From NCBI GenBank assembly GCA_045653945.1, contig JAZOML010000066.1, forward strand, positions 46,181 through 110,180: 64,000 bases of DNA. The letters are read 5' to 3'. This document shows positions 17,504 through 26,698 of this stretch, one piece after another. How positions within the stretch are numbered: position 1 is the stretch's first letter; each line of letters starts with the position of its first letter. This stretch comes from SIG673 sp045653945. Lineage in GTDB: Bacteria; Bacillota; Clostridia; Oscillospirales; CAG-272. The notes beneath the pieces are model-generated. The model worked only from the letters and a program-made list of their open reading frames with translations, was not told the origin of the DNA and did no database searches. The translations under genes and the position numbers were made by a program.

Positions 17504-17788
17504 TTATTCAACTATTGCGAGAATATCGCTTTGCTTTACGATAATGAATTCCTCACCGTCGCACTTTACCTCAGTGCCTGAGTATTTGCTGGTCAGTACC
17601 TTATCTCCGACCTTAACTTCCATTTTAATTTCTTTGCCGTCGACTATACCGCCGGGTCCAACTGCAACAACCTCAGCTACCTGCGGCTTTTCCTTTGCGT
17701 TGCCTGCGAGGAAAAGTCCGCTCTTGGTGGTTTCCTCAGCCTCGGTCATTTTTATAACAACTCTGTCTGCAAGGGGTTTGATTGTCAT
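17504..17788 (-). CDS. groS: Co-chaperonin GroES (Hsp10)
   Basis: 94 residues, standard length. It opens TIKPLADRVVIKMTEAEETT, followed by the mobile loop SGLFLAGNAKEKP, which has Phe-Leu where the common motif has Ile-Val/Ile-Leu, and ends with the GTEVKCDGEEFIIVKQSDILA core. It forms the heptameric lid of GroEL. A GGAGGT ribosome binding site sits 8 bases before the ATG. It is the first gene of the operon, downstream of CIRCE. Confidence 0.98.
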   Translation of the reverse strand: MTIKPLADRVVIKMTEAEETTKSGLFLAGNAKEKPQVAEVVAVGPGGIVDGKEIKMEVKVGDKVLTSKYSGTEVKCDGEEFIIVKQSDILAIVE

Positions 17789-17812
17789 TTTAGATTACCT
17801 CCGTTTTATGTT

Positions 17813-17839
17813 TTAGCACTTGGTGTAAATGAGTGCTAA
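17813..17839 (-). promoter_or_regulatory. CIRCE operator (HrcA binding site)
   Basis: TTAGCACTT-N9-GAGTGCTAA differs at a single base from the consensus TTAGCACTC-N9-GAGTGCTAA. It lies 24 bases upstream of groS, right after the predicted transcription start, as in other Firmicutes. HrcA bound here represses groESL and releases on heat shock. hrcA itself is not in this window. Confidence 0.95.
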
Positions 17840-17850
17840 CGCTAATTGTT

Positions 17851-17878
17851 ATTGTACTCAAAAAGTAGCTAAATGCAA
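17851..17878 (-). promoter_or_regulatory. groESL promoter
   Basis: On the minus strand TTGCAT-N16-TACAAT is positioned so that transcription would begin just before the CIRCE repeat. Confidence 0.6.
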
Positions 17879-17961
17879 TACCTTCGAGCGATAATTCACA
17901 CAGTTTTAACATTTATATTCACGCCTTTGTATAAAATATGATAAATGGAAAAACAGTATGC

Positions 17962-17991
17962 AAAAGGCTCGCCGTATTTACAGCGAGCCTT
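17962..17991 (-). terminator. Terminator after ftsZ
   Basis: A 9-bp stem AAGGCTCGC/GCGAGCCTT with a 10-base loop; on the minus strand it is followed by TTTTGC. It lies 14 bases past the ftsZ stop codon. Confidence 0.7.
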
Positions 17992-18004
17992 AATTGATGA
18001 GTTT

Positions 18005-19450
18005 TTATTTTTTGTCCTTGTTTCTCATAGCAACACCCTGAAGAAGCTTCCAATCAAGCTCGGTGTAGAAGGGAGAAGAGGGGGCTTGAGCAGGAGCTTC
18101 CTGCTTGGGCTGTTCAACGGGCTCGGGATTATCGGGGGCAATGATAGCCTGAGGAATAGGCAAATCAATGGCCTGCGGCTCATCTGGCTCCTCGTTGACA
18201 TCAATTATCTCAGGGAGGTCGGTTGCAGTAGCAACGGGCACCTCAAACGGAGCCTTGACTGGCTCGATGTTTTTTAACTTGGGAGTGCCTTTTTTGGTCG
18301 CAATAACGGTAATTTCGATTTTATCGCCTATACTTGGGTCAAATTTGATACCCCATATAATTCTTGCGTTGGGCGCCGCTTCTGCGCCTATTTTCTTTGC
18401 CGCCTCGTCAATTTCGTGTAGAGGAACGTCATTTGCGATAACGCTGATAATCATACCGTCAGCCTCGTTGATAGAGGTTTCAAGAAGCGGACTGTTGATA
18501 GCAAGATGTGCTGCTGCCATAGCCTTTCCGGGGCCCTCGGCAACACCGATACCGATGTGTGCATCACCTGCATCGCGCAGGGTTGTGAGAACGTCTGCAA
18601 AGTCTAGATTTATGTAGCTTTCATCGTTAATTATACGGCAAATGCACTGAACACTCTTAATGAGTATTTCGTCGGCGGCATCAAATGCATCCTGCATTGA
18701 AAGAGGCTCTTCCGATAGGGTGAGGAGCTTTTCGTTTGGAACAACGATAACTGCATCGCACCACTGACGAAGCTTGTTAATACCGTCTTCAGCCTGTGCC
18801 ATACGGGTAGCGCCCTCAAATGCAAACGGCTTTGTAACAACGGCAATGGTAAGAATGTCCATTTCCTTTGCTATTCTTGCGATAACAGGTGATGCACCTG
18901 TACCTGTGCCGCCTCCCATACCTGCGGTGATATAGAGTAGGTCGGTGCCTTGGAGCATTCTTCTTATAACCTCGTGGGATTCCTCGGCAGCCGCACAACC
19001 CTTTTCGGGGCAGGAGCCTGCGCCGTAGCCTCTAGTTGTTAGACGTCCGATAGCAACCTTTTTCTTTACGGGAGAGGAGCGAAGAACGGGAATATCTGTG
19101 TTAACCACAACCATTTCAGCGCTCTTTTCACCGTTTCTATACATACGGTTAACGGCATTACAACCGCCACCGCCTACACCGAATACCTTTATTTGTACGG
19201 CGTTTCTTGAAAAATCGTAGGTTTCGAGGTCAAATTCATCCCACCCCTCGATAAAGCCTTCCGGACGCTCCTCATTTGCTGCGGGAACAGGCTTTGGAGC
19301 AGCAACAGGCTCGCTTACAGGAAGCTCGTCTATCGGAGTCTGAACAGGCTTTGCAGCTTCCTCGGAAACGGGTGGCTGTATAGGTGTGGAAAAGGGGATT
19401 GTGGGAGATCCAAATCCTGTGGGAGGATTGCTGAAATTATCTATATACAT
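18005..19450 (-). CDS. ftsZ: FtsZ-family tubulin-like GTPase with N-terminal extension
   Basis: 481 residues, against about 350-400 for most FtsZ. Residues 1-85 are Pro/Glu/Ala-rich and probably disordered. The GTPase core runs about 86-385, with IKVFGVGGGGCNAVNRM, VVNTDIPVL, the tubulin signature GMGGGTGTG (177-185) and the T7 catalytic loop NLDFADV (281-287). So it can probably bind GTP, polymerise and hydrolyse. A linker of ~75 residues follows, ending FYTELDWKLLQGVAMRNKDKK. The usual C-terminal peptide (D-I-P-x-F-L/I-R) that binds FtsA, SepF or ZipA is not visible. It is not in a dcw cluster here. It may be the main division FtsZ of a divergent lineage or a second FtsZ. Confidence 0.88.
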   Translation of the reverse strand: MYIDNFSNPPTGFGSPTIPFSTPIQPPVSEEAAKPVQTPIDELPVSEPVAAPKPVPAANEERPEGFIEGWDEFDLETYDFSRNAVQIKVFGVGGGGCNAVNRMYRNGEKSAEMVVVNTDIPVLRSSPVKKKVAIGRLTTRGYGAGSCPEKGCAAAEESHEVIRRMLQGTDLLYITAGMGGGTGTGASPVIARIAKEMDILTIAVVTKPFAFEGATRMAQAEDGINKLRQWCDAVIVVPNEKLLTLSEEPLSMQDAFDAADEILIKSVQCICRIINDESYINLDFADVLTTLRDAGDAHIGIGVAEGPGKAMAAAHLAINSPLLETSINEADGMIISVIANDVPLHEIDEAAKKIGAEAAPNARIIWGIKFDPSIGDKIEITVIATKKGTPKLKNIEPVKAPFEVPVATATDLPEIIDVNEEPDEPQAIDLPIPQAIIAPDNPEPVEQPKQEAPAQAPSSPFYTELDWKLLQGVAMRNKDKK

Positions 19451-19530
19451 TTTAAGTCCTTTCTACCTCTGATGAGCGAGGCACAAGAGCGATAAATATT
19501 AAAATAAGACAAAATAATGCCATTAGTATT

Positions 19531-19559
19531 ATTATACAGTATTTTTTTGCGAATTGCAA
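19531..19559 (-). promoter_or_regulatory. ftsZ promoter
   Basis: On the minus strand TTGCAA-N17-TATAAT. The rest of the 170-base gap upstream of ftsZ shows nothing else clear. Confidence 0.65.
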
Positions 19560-19621
19560 GAGTTATTTTTATCTTTTTAAAATTTCATAGAAAATTCATA
19601 ATTCTCTTTTAAGGACAGTTT

Positions 19622-20191
19622 TTATAGGACGATAAATGTCGAATTGAGGTGCTTTTTTTCGATAAAATTTCTCTTCAAAAAGAAGAAATATTCGGTTCTT
19701 ACCGCAAGTAAATTCAGTGAATACCATTTTGCGTTGATAAAGCGGTCCGAACATACAACGATTACAGGAGCGCTGTATTCCGAAGCCATAAGCTTTGCGC
19801 ACCTCAGAAACAGTTTGTCGTTAGAAGCGGAAAATATGCTCTCTCGTGTAATAAAAACGGTTACGTTTTGCTTAGTAACAAGCCATTTTTTTATACTTTT
19901 TCGCATTGAAAAATGCTTTATAATACACACTGAAACGTATATTGAAAAAGACAGTAAAACAACTGGTAAAACAAGGATTATACAGGTAAAAATCAACAGT
20001 AAAACTGCGCTTTTTTCAAGCAAGGCAACAGTGAACGCAATCGCACGTATTATACCGGAAATCAAGGTGTATTTTCGCACTCCCTTGTAGACGGAAAGCA
20101 CGTATTTCCACAAATCTCCCCGACGGATTTTATTGAACAAAAAGATGGGATAGCTCCTGCTTTTTAGGTATTCATTATCGTTAATTATCAC
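19622..20191 (-). CDS. Small membrane protein, unknown function
   Basis: About 189 residues. Two adjacent hydrophobic segments (about 42-60 and 62-90) form a helical hairpin between a short N-terminal part and a ~95-residue soluble C-terminal part containing NVTVFITRES and a possible small alpha/beta core (SAPVIVVCSDRFINAKWYS). The start is taken as GTG at 20191, because GGAG lies 9 bases upstream; a TTG 15 bases earlier has no site. It is transcribed divergently from the topoisomerase gene. I do not recognise the family. Confidence 0.5.
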   Translation of the reverse strand: MIINDNEYLKSRSYPIFLFNKIRRGDLWKYVLSVYKGVRKYTLISGIIRAIAFTVALLEKSAVLLLIFTCIILVLPVVLLSFSIYVSVCIIKHFSMRKSIKKWLVTKQNVTVFITRESIFSASNDKLFLRCAKLMASEYSAPVIVVCSDRFINAKWYSLNLLAVRTEYFFFLKRNFIEKKHLNSTFIVL

Positions 20192-20250
20192 GCGAAGTTT
20201 CTCCAAAAAAGTTAAAATTTAAATATAGTATAAACAAATTTTCGCTATAC

Positions 20251-20279
20251 TTGACAAAAGAAAAGAAAATGTTTATAAT
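20251..20279 (+). promoter_or_regulatory. Promoter of the topoisomerase B-subunit gene
   Basis: TTGACA-N17-TATAAT with perfect hexamers, 33 bases before the ATG at 20313. Confidence 0.8.
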
Positions 20280-20312
20280 ATTTTTTAGTAATATTTGAAA
20301 GGACAGTGTAAA

Positions 20313-22367
20313 ATGCCTGATATAAATAATAGCAATTACGGCGACCACAGCATAAGCAGTCTTAAAGGAGCGGACAGAGTAAGACAAAAGCCTGAGGTTA
20401 TCTTCGGCTCGCGCGACCTTGAGGGCTGTATCCACGCATTTTTTGAAATACTCTCAAACTCCGTTGACGAGGCAAGAGCGGGTTTTGGTAAGGTTATAAA
20501 CGTTACTGCTTTTAATGACCGTTCAATTCAGGTTGAGGACTTTGGACGAGGCGTTCCGCTTGGCTACAACGAAAAAGAGAAGAGATGGAACTGGGACCTC
20601 ATTTTCTGTGAGCTCTATGCAGGCGGCAAATATAAGGGCGCAAAGGATAGCGCAAATTACGAATACGCACTCGGTACAAACGGACTCGGTGCTTGCGCTA
20701 CGCAGTACGCATCGGAGTTTATGCACGTAAAGTCCTACAACGGAAAAACCGTATCCGAAATCGACTTTGCGGTTGGTGAACCTCAGGGTGAGCTTAGAGT
20801 GAGAGAAATCGGACGCGGCGAGAAGAAGACGGGTACTATTATTCACTGGCGTCCCGATAACACAATTTTCACCTCGATAAGAATTAAAAAAGAACGCTTT
20901 ATGGATATTATGAAGCGTCAGGCTGTCGTAAACAGCGGAATTAAGTTTTGTCTTAAATGGCAAGAGGAGGACGGCAGCTTTACCGAGTACGAATATTATT
21001 ATGAGCAGGGTATAGTTGACTACGTTAAGGAGCTTGCAGGTGAGAAGACCGATACCGAGCCTGTTTTCTGGGAGGAAACTGTTACGGGTATAGTAAGTAA
21101 CGCAGGCGATGGAGATGACGGAGAGGACAATGACGACGAGGATACCTCCACAGGCGAGGAATATAAGCTCAAAATGTCGGTATCATTCTGTGTTACCGCA
21201 CATAATAACACTCACGAATACTACCATAACAGTAGTTATCTTGAGCACGGTGGCTCTCCTGATAAGGCAGTACAAACCGCATTCCTTTATGCAATTGATA
21301 AATACTGCCGCGATAACAATAAGTATAACAAAAACGAAAGTAAACCAACGTATAAGGATATTTTTGACAGTATTGTAATAGTAACAAACTGCTTTTCTAA
21401 TATTATTTCCTACGAAAATCAGACTAAAAAAGGTATATCCAATAAGTTTATTCGTGTGGAAATGACGACTTTCTTTAAGAAATACCTTGAAATCTACTTC
21501 ACTGAGCACCCGGCAGATGCCGAAAAATTTGCTATGAGAGTGCTTATTAACAAGCGTAGCCGCGAACAGGCTGAAAGCACCAGAATCAGTATTAAGAAAA
21601 AGCTGACAGGTAATATTGATATAGCCAACAGAGTAGAAAAGTTCGTACCTTGTAGCTCTAAGGACCCCGAGGTAAGAGAGCTTTACATTGTTGAGGGTGA
21701 TTCTGCTATGACGTCGGTTAAGCTTGCAAGAAACGGTGATTTTCAAGCAATAATTCCCGTAAGAGGTAAAACTCTTAACTGTCTTAAGAGCTCTTATGAG
21801 AAGATTTTTGCGAGTGATATTATAACTGACCTTATTAGAGTTATAGGGTGCGGAGTTGAAGTTGATAAAAAAATTAAAGGGGATATACCTCGCTTTGATC
21901 CGGATAATATGCGCTGGAGCAAAATCATAATTTGTACTGATGCCGACGAAGACGGTTTCCAGATAAGAACACTTCTTTTAACTCTTATTTATAGACTCAT
22001 GCCCTCTCTTATTCCGATGGGAAAGATTTATATTGCGGAGTCGCCTTTGTTTGAAATAAACGCAAAGGTAGGTGGAAATGAGGAAACTTACTTTGCGTAT
22101 GATGAAAGAGAAAAGATTCAGATACTCAAAAAGCTTGAGGGTTGTAAATATGTAATGCACCGTTCAAAGGGACTTGGTGAGAATACCGCACAAATGATGC
22201 GTCTTACCACAATGCATCCTGCAACCCGTCGTCTCATAAAAGTTACTGAGGCAGATGCACTTGAAACTGCAGAAATTTTTGACACGCTTCTTGGCGATAA
22301 TCTTGTTGCACGTAAGGAATATATTGCCGTAAATGGTAGCAAATATATGTCGGATGCGGATATCTGA
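20313..22367 (+). CDS. Type IIA topoisomerase ATPase subunit (ParE/GyrB-like), no partner nearby
   Basis: 684 residues. It has a GHKL ATPase domain with EILSNSVDEA (Mg/ATP Asn), VEDFGRGVPLG and GTNGLGAC, a transducer domain, then TOPRIM with IVEGDSA and the metal motif DADEDG, and the terminal HRSKGLGE segment. It would power DNA strand passage together with a GyrA/ParC subunit. An acidic insert around DGDDGEDNDDEDTS (about 264-280) is unusual. The ATG at 20313 is chosen for its GAAAGGA site; a TTG six codons earlier lies too near the promoter. parC/gyrA would normally follow but does not: the next gene is unrelated. It is closer to ParE-like paralogues than to main GyrB, judged by its odd GYNEKEKRWNWDLIF insert. 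Confidence 0.88.
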   Translation: MPDINNSNYGDHSISSLKGADRVRQKPEVIFGSRDLEGCIHAFFEILSNSVDEARAGFGKVINVTAFNDRSIQVEDFGRGVPLGYNEKEKRWNWDLIFCELYAGGKYKGAKDSANYEYALGTNGLGACATQYASEFMHVKSYNGKTVSEIDFAVGEPQGELRVREIGRGEKKTGTIIHWRPDNTIFTSIRIKKERFMDIMKRQAVVNSGIKFCLKWQEEDGSFTEYEYYYEQGIVDYVKELAGEKTDTEPVFWEETVTGIVSNAGDGDDGEDNDDEDTSTGEEYKLKMSVSFCVTAHNNTHEYYHNSSYLEHGGSPDKAVQTAFLYAIDKYCRDNNKYNKNESKPTYKDIFDSIVIVTNCFSNIISYENQTKKGISNKFIRVEMTTFFKKYLEIYFTEHPADAEKFAMRVLINKRSREQAESTRISIKKKLTGNIDIANRVEKFVPCSSKDPEVRELYIVEGDSAMTSVKLARNGDFQAIIPVRGKTLNCLKSSYEKIFASDIITDLIRVIGCGVEVDKKIKGDIPRFDPDNMRWSKIIICTDADEDGFQIRTLLLTLIYRLMPSLIPMGKIYIAESPLFEINAKVGGNEETYFAYDEREKIQILKKLEGCKYVMHRSKGLGENTAQMMRLTTMHPATRRLIKVTEADALETAEIFDTLLGDNLVARKEYIAVNGSKYMSDADI

Positions 22368-22459
22368 TCTGCTAAAAATCTCGTAATACTTTTCCAGACC
22401 TTGACATACATTAAACGTTAAACCTAAAACCGAATTTTGATATTTATAGGAGAAAGCAA

Positions 22460-25405
22460 ATGCTAAATATCGGACTTGATATAGGCTCAACAACAATAAA
22501 AAGCGCCGTTCTTGATGAAAACGGTAACTTGGTATACAGTTCATATGAGCGCCATTTTTCCGAGGTTCAAAGTAAGGCGGTTGAGCTTCTTGAAAGAATA
22601 AAACAAGAGTTTTCGCTTTTGGATAGCGAGCGGGTTAGAATATGTATTTCTGGCTCTGCAGGTATGGGTTTTGCCGAGGACATTGGATTCCCATTCGTGC
22701 AGGAGGTTTATGCGACCAGAACCGCAGTTTTAAAGCATAATCCCGAAACAGATACCGTTATTGAGCTTGGCGGCGAGGACGCCAAAATACTCTTTTTAAC
22801 GGGAGAGGAAAGTGGGGAAAAGGAGCTCGAGGTCAGAATGAACGGTACCTGTGCAGGTGGTACGGGAGCGTTTATCGACCAGATGGCTACACTTCTCAAT
22901 ATAACTCCCGATGAAATGGACGAGCAGGCTAAGTCATATGAGAAAATATACGTTATCGCCTCACGCTGTGGAGTTTTCGCAAAGAGCGACATTCAGCCGC
23001 TTTTAAATCAAGGCGCAAGAATTCCCGATATATCCGCGTCAATTTTTTATGCGGTTGTTAATCAGACGGTGGCAGGACTTGCACAGGGAAGAGTTATCAA
23101 AGGTAACGTGCTTTACCTTGGAGGACCGCTTACCTTCCATACTCAGCTTCGAACCGCATTTGACTCCACACTAAAAATAAAGGGACTTTGTCCCGAGAAC
23201 TCTATTTGCTACGTTGCAATGGGCGCGGCTCTTGCACCGCAGGACAAAACCTTTGAAATAGGTAAAGCTCTTGAAGCGGTCAGAAACAGACACGCATCGG
23301 GGGCATATAAGTCTACTGAGGCGCTTTTTGAAAGTGAAGAGGAGTATAAGGAGTTTACCGAGCGCCACGCTCTTGATAAGGTTGAAAGAGGCGATATTGC
23401 CGATGCAAAGGGTGGAGTGTACCTTGGTATAGATGCAGGCTCAACCACGCTTAAATGTGCGGTTATAGATAAGGACGGCAGACTTCTTCACTCTGTTTAT
23501 ATGCCTAATAGTGGAAATCCTGTTCCGATTGTATTAAACTTCTTAAAGGAGCTTTACGAGGTAAATCCCGATATTAAAATTCTCTCGTCTGCTTCAACCG
23601 GCTACGGAGAGGAAATTATAAAGAACGCATTCGGACTTGATACAGGAATAGTCGAAACCGTTGCCCACTTTTATGCGGCAAGACACTTCAAGCCTGAGGT
23701 TGATTTCATACTTGATATAGGCGGTCAGGATATAAAATGCTTTAAAATAGCCAACGGTGCTATTGATAACATATTCTTGAACGAGGCTTGTTCATCGGGC
23801 TGTGGCTCGTTTTTGCAGACCTTTGCAGGTGCGCTCAAATATAGTATAGCCGACTTTGCAAAGCTTGGACTTTTTGCAAAATCTCCCGTTGAGCTTGGCT
23901 CACGCTGTACGGTCTTTATGAACTCGTCGGTAAAGCAGGCTCAAAAGGACGGCGCAACCATAGATAACATATCAGCAGGACTTTCAATGTCGGTTGTTAA
24001 AAATGCACTCTATAAGGTTATCAGAGCGACCACAAAGGACGCATCAGTTTCCCTTGGAAAGCACATAGTCGTTCAGGGTGGCACCTTCTTTAATGACGCC
24101 GTTCTGCGCGCATTTGAGAAGGAAATCGGGATGAACGTTGTCCGTCCCGATATAGCGGGTCTTATGGGTGCATACGGTGCGGCTCTCTACGCAATGGAGA
24201 AAGCGCCCGAAAAATCTACAATCCTTGACCTTGATGAGCTTAACGCATTTACCCACGAGGTGAAGGCTGTAACCTGTAAGGGATGTACAAACCACTGTAA
24301 GCTAACAGTAAATACCTTTACTACCCAAAACGGTCAGTCAAGAAAATTTATAGCGGGTAACCGCTGTGATACCCCCGTAAGCGGTAAAAAGAGTGAGGGT
24401 GAGGAGCTGAACCTTTACCAGTACAAGCTTGACTACCTTAATGCTCTTGAAAGCAAAGCAGGCAAAATGGGCAAGATAGGTATTCCGCTCGGACTTAATA
24501 TGTATGAGCTTCTTCCTTTCTGGCACACAATGCTAACTGAGCTTGGCTTTGAGGTCGTAGTATCTCCCGCATCTAACCGTAAGCTTTACCTTGACGGTCA
24601 GCAAACAATTCCCTCGGATACCGTTTGCTTCCCTGCAAAGCTTATTCACGGTCATATTGAAGCACTGCTTAAAATGGGTGTAGATACAATCTTTTATCCC
24701 TGTATGTCTTATAATATTAACGAGGGACTTGGCGATAACCACTATAATTGCCCCGTAGTTGCATATTACCCCGAGGTTATAAGAGCAAACGTAAGAGAGC
24801 TTAAAGAAAAGAAATTTATTTCCGATTACGTAGGTATTCACCGCCCCGATGACTTTGTCAAAAGATTCACCGAGATAATGAATAAGCACTTTGACGGCGC
24901 ATTTACCGTAAAACAGGTTAAAGCAGCTGCAAAGAAAGCTTTTGCAGCTTATGATAAATATCTTTCCGACGTTAGAGAAAAGGGAAAGGAATATATAGCT
25001 AAAGCAAGAGAGCAGGGAAAACAAATAATTGTCCTTGCAGGCAGACCATACCACATAGACCCCGAAACCAATCACGGTATAGATAAGCTTATTTGCGGAC
25101 TTGGTGCGGCAGTTATAACAGAGGATAGCGTAAGCCACGAGATGGAAAAATTCAAGGTTGGCGTCCTTAACCAATGGACGTATCACTCACGCCTTTACGC
25201 CGCGGCTAAATACATAGCCGATAAGCCCGATATGAACCTTGTTCAGCTCGTATCCTTCGGTTGCGGACTTGATGCCGTAACAACCGACGAAACAAGAGCA
25301 ATACTTGAAGATGAGGGCAAGATTTACACGCTCATAAAAATAGACGAGATAACCAATCTCGGAGCGGTCAAAATAAGACTTCGCTCACTGTTTTCGGCGA
25401 TATAA
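22460..25405 (+). CDS. 2-hydroxyacyl-CoA dehydratase activase-type ATPase (double BcrAD/BadFG) with DUF2229 region
   Basis: 981 residues. Two ASKHA ATPase domains are visible: the first starts LNIGLDIGSTTIKSAVLDE and carries Cys ligands in NGTCAGGTGAF and ASRCGVFAKSD; the second (from ~residue 321) starts YLGIDAGSTTLKCAVIDKD with EACSSGCGSF and GSRCTVFMNSS. These cysteines match the inter-subunit [4Fe-4S] cluster of archerases such as HgdC. The C-terminal third (from CKGCTNHCKL) fits DUF2229. Such proteins couple ATP hydrolysis to very low-potential electron transfer. In many Clostridia the dehydratase-like part is fused at the C-terminus; here it is the next gene. A TAGGAGAAAG ribosome binding site lies just upstream. 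The substrate is unknown. Confidence 0.88.
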   Translation: MLNIGLDIGSTTIKSAVLDENGNLVYSSYERHFSEVQSKAVELLERIKQEFSLLDSERVRICISGSAGMGFAEDIGFPFVQEVYATRTAVLKHNPETDTVIELGGEDAKILFLTGEESGEKELEVRMNGTCAGGTGAFIDQMATLLNITPDEMDEQAKSYEKIYVIASRCGVFAKSDIQPLLNQGARIPDISASIFYAVVNQTVAGLAQGRVIKGNVLYLGGPLTFHTQLRTAFDSTLKIKGLCPENSICYVAMGAALAPQDKTFEIGKALEAVRNRHASGAYKSTEALFESEEEYKEFTERHALDKVERGDIADAKGGVYLGIDAGSTTLKCAVIDKDGRLLHSVYMPNSGNPVPIVLNFLKELYEVNPDIKILSSASTGYGEEIIKNAFGLDTGIVETVAHFYAARHFKPEVDFILDIGGQDIKCFKIANGAIDNIFLNEACSSGCGSFLQTFAGALKYSIADFAKLGLFAKSPVELGSRCTVFMNSSVKQAQKDGATIDNISAGLSMSVVKNALYKVIRATTKDASVSLGKHIVVQGGTFFNDAVLRAFEKEIGMNVVRPDIAGLMGAYGAALYAMEKAPEKSTILDLDELNAFTHEVKAVTCKGCTNHCKLTVNTFTTQNGQSRKFIAGNRCDTPVSGKKSEGEELNLYQYKLDYLNALESKAGKMGKIGIPLGLNMYELLPFWHTMLTELGFEVVVSPASNRKLYLDGQQTIPSDTVCFPAKLIHGHIEALLKMGVDTIFYPCMSYNINEGLGDNHYNCPVVAYYPEVIRANVRELKEKKFISDYVGIHRPDDFVKRFTEIMNKHFDGAFTVKQVKAAAKKAFAAYDKYLSDVREKGKEYIAKAREQGKQIIVLAGRPYHIDPETNHGIDKLICGLGAAVITEDSVSHEMEKFKVGVLNQWTYHSRLYAAAKYIADKPDMNLVQLVSFGCGLDAVTTDETRAILEDEGKIYTLIKIDEITNLGAVKIRLRSLFSAI

Positions 25406-25423
25406 GGAAAGGAGAATTTTGCG

Positions 25424-26698
25424 ATGAAAGAAATAAAAAGCCACGTAAAAGCACCCCTGCCCTTTACCCCGAAAATGAAAAAGGACTACAAAATACTTGT
25501 TCCCGATATGCTCCCCGTACACTTTTCCATACTTATTCAGGTTATGAGAAGCTACGGCTATGATATAGAGCTGCTAAAAAACGTTGGTCCTACTGTGCAG
25601 GAGGAGGGATTAAAATATGTACATAACGATACCTGCTACCCTGCACTTTGTACGATAGGTCAGATGATAGATGCTCTTAACAGCGGGAAATACGACCTTG
25701 ACCACACTGCGGTTATGATAACCCAAACGGGTGGCGGCTGCCGAGCATCGAACTATATACACCTGCTTAGAAAAGCTATGATAAAGGCGGGTTATCCCAA
25801 CGTGCCTGTAATTTCGCTTAATATTTCGGGACTTGAAAAGGGAAGCAGCTTTAAGCTCACACTTCCGATGCTCGTTAAAATGCTTTGTGCGCTTTGCTAC
25901 GGCGACCTTATAATGCTCCTTAAAAACCAGATAGAGCCTTATGAAACCGAAAAGGGTGCGTCAGAGGCGGTTGTTGAAAAATGGACGAAGGAAATCGCCG
26001 CACAGCTTAATAAGGGCAAGGGCTGGACAACCAAAGCCTTTGATAAAAATATGCGTGCCATAGCCGCCGATTTTGTGGCAATTGAGCGCAACGTTACTCC
26101 TAAGGTTAAGGTTGGTATTGTAGGTGAGATTTACGTTAAATACTCCTCACTTGCCAATAATGACCTTGAAAACTTCCTACGCTCGCAGGACTGCGAGGTT
26201 AACGTGCCGGGTATTATGTCCTTTATTTGCTTTAAAATTGATAACCGAATTGAGGATATCAAGCTCTACGGAGGTAATCCAATAAAGGATAGGGTATGTA
26301 AATTCCTGCTCAAGCTCGTTAAAAAGATAGAAAGAGTTATGCATAACATACTTTCAGAATATCCGCAGTTTGAAAAGCCCTCAACGTACGAGGAGCTAAA
26401 AGAAATGGTACAGGGTGTTATCGGCTACGGCGCAAAAATGGGCGAGGGTTGGCTTCTCACCGCCGAAATGGTGGAGCTAATCAAAACAGGCTACGGTAAT
26501 ATCGTATGCGCTCAGCCGTTTGGCTGCCTGCCTAACCATATAGTAGGTAAGGGTATGATAAGAAAGCTGCGAGAGCTTTATCCAAAGGCTAATATCGTGC
26601 CAATAGATTATGACCCCGGCGCAACAAGAGTTAATCAGGAAAACCGTATCAAGCTTATGCTTGCGGTAGCGGCGGAAAGAATAGGACAAGAGGACTGA
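25424..26698 (+). CDS. 2-hydroxyacyl-CoA dehydratase-like (HGD-D) protein, partner of the activase
   Basis: 424 residues. It shows the HgdB/FldB-like motifs HNDTCYPALCTIGQMIDAL, TQTGGGCRASNY and CAQPFGCLPNHIVGKG, whose cysteines probably hold iron-sulfur clusters. It corresponds to the C-terminal portion of the ~1400-residue fused activase/dehydratase-like proteins; 981 + 424 gives almost the same total length. The genes are 18 bases apart with a good AAGGAAAGGAG site, so this is a real second gene, not a frameshift. It overlaps rluA by one base (TGATG). Confidence 0.85.
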   Translation: MKEIKSHVKAPLPFTPKMKKDYKILVPDMLPVHFSILIQVMRSYGYDIELLKNVGPTVQEEGLKYVHNDTCYPALCTIGQMIDALNSGKYDLDHTAVMITQTGGGCRASNYIHLLRKAMIKAGYPNVPVISLNISGLEKGSSFKLTLPMLVKMLCALCYGDLIMLLKNQIEPYETEKGASEAVVEKWTKEIAAQLNKGKGWTTKAFDKNMRAIAADFVAIERNVTPKVKVGIVGEIYVKYSSLANNDLENFLRSQDCEVNVPGIMSFICFKIDNRIEDIKLYGGNPIKDRVCKFLLKLVKKIERVMHNILSEYPQFEKPSTYEELKEMVQGVIGYGAKMGEGWLLTAEMVELIKTGYGNIVCAQPFGCLPNHIVGKGMIRKLRELYPKANIVPIDYDPGATRVNQENRIKLMLAVAAERIGQED

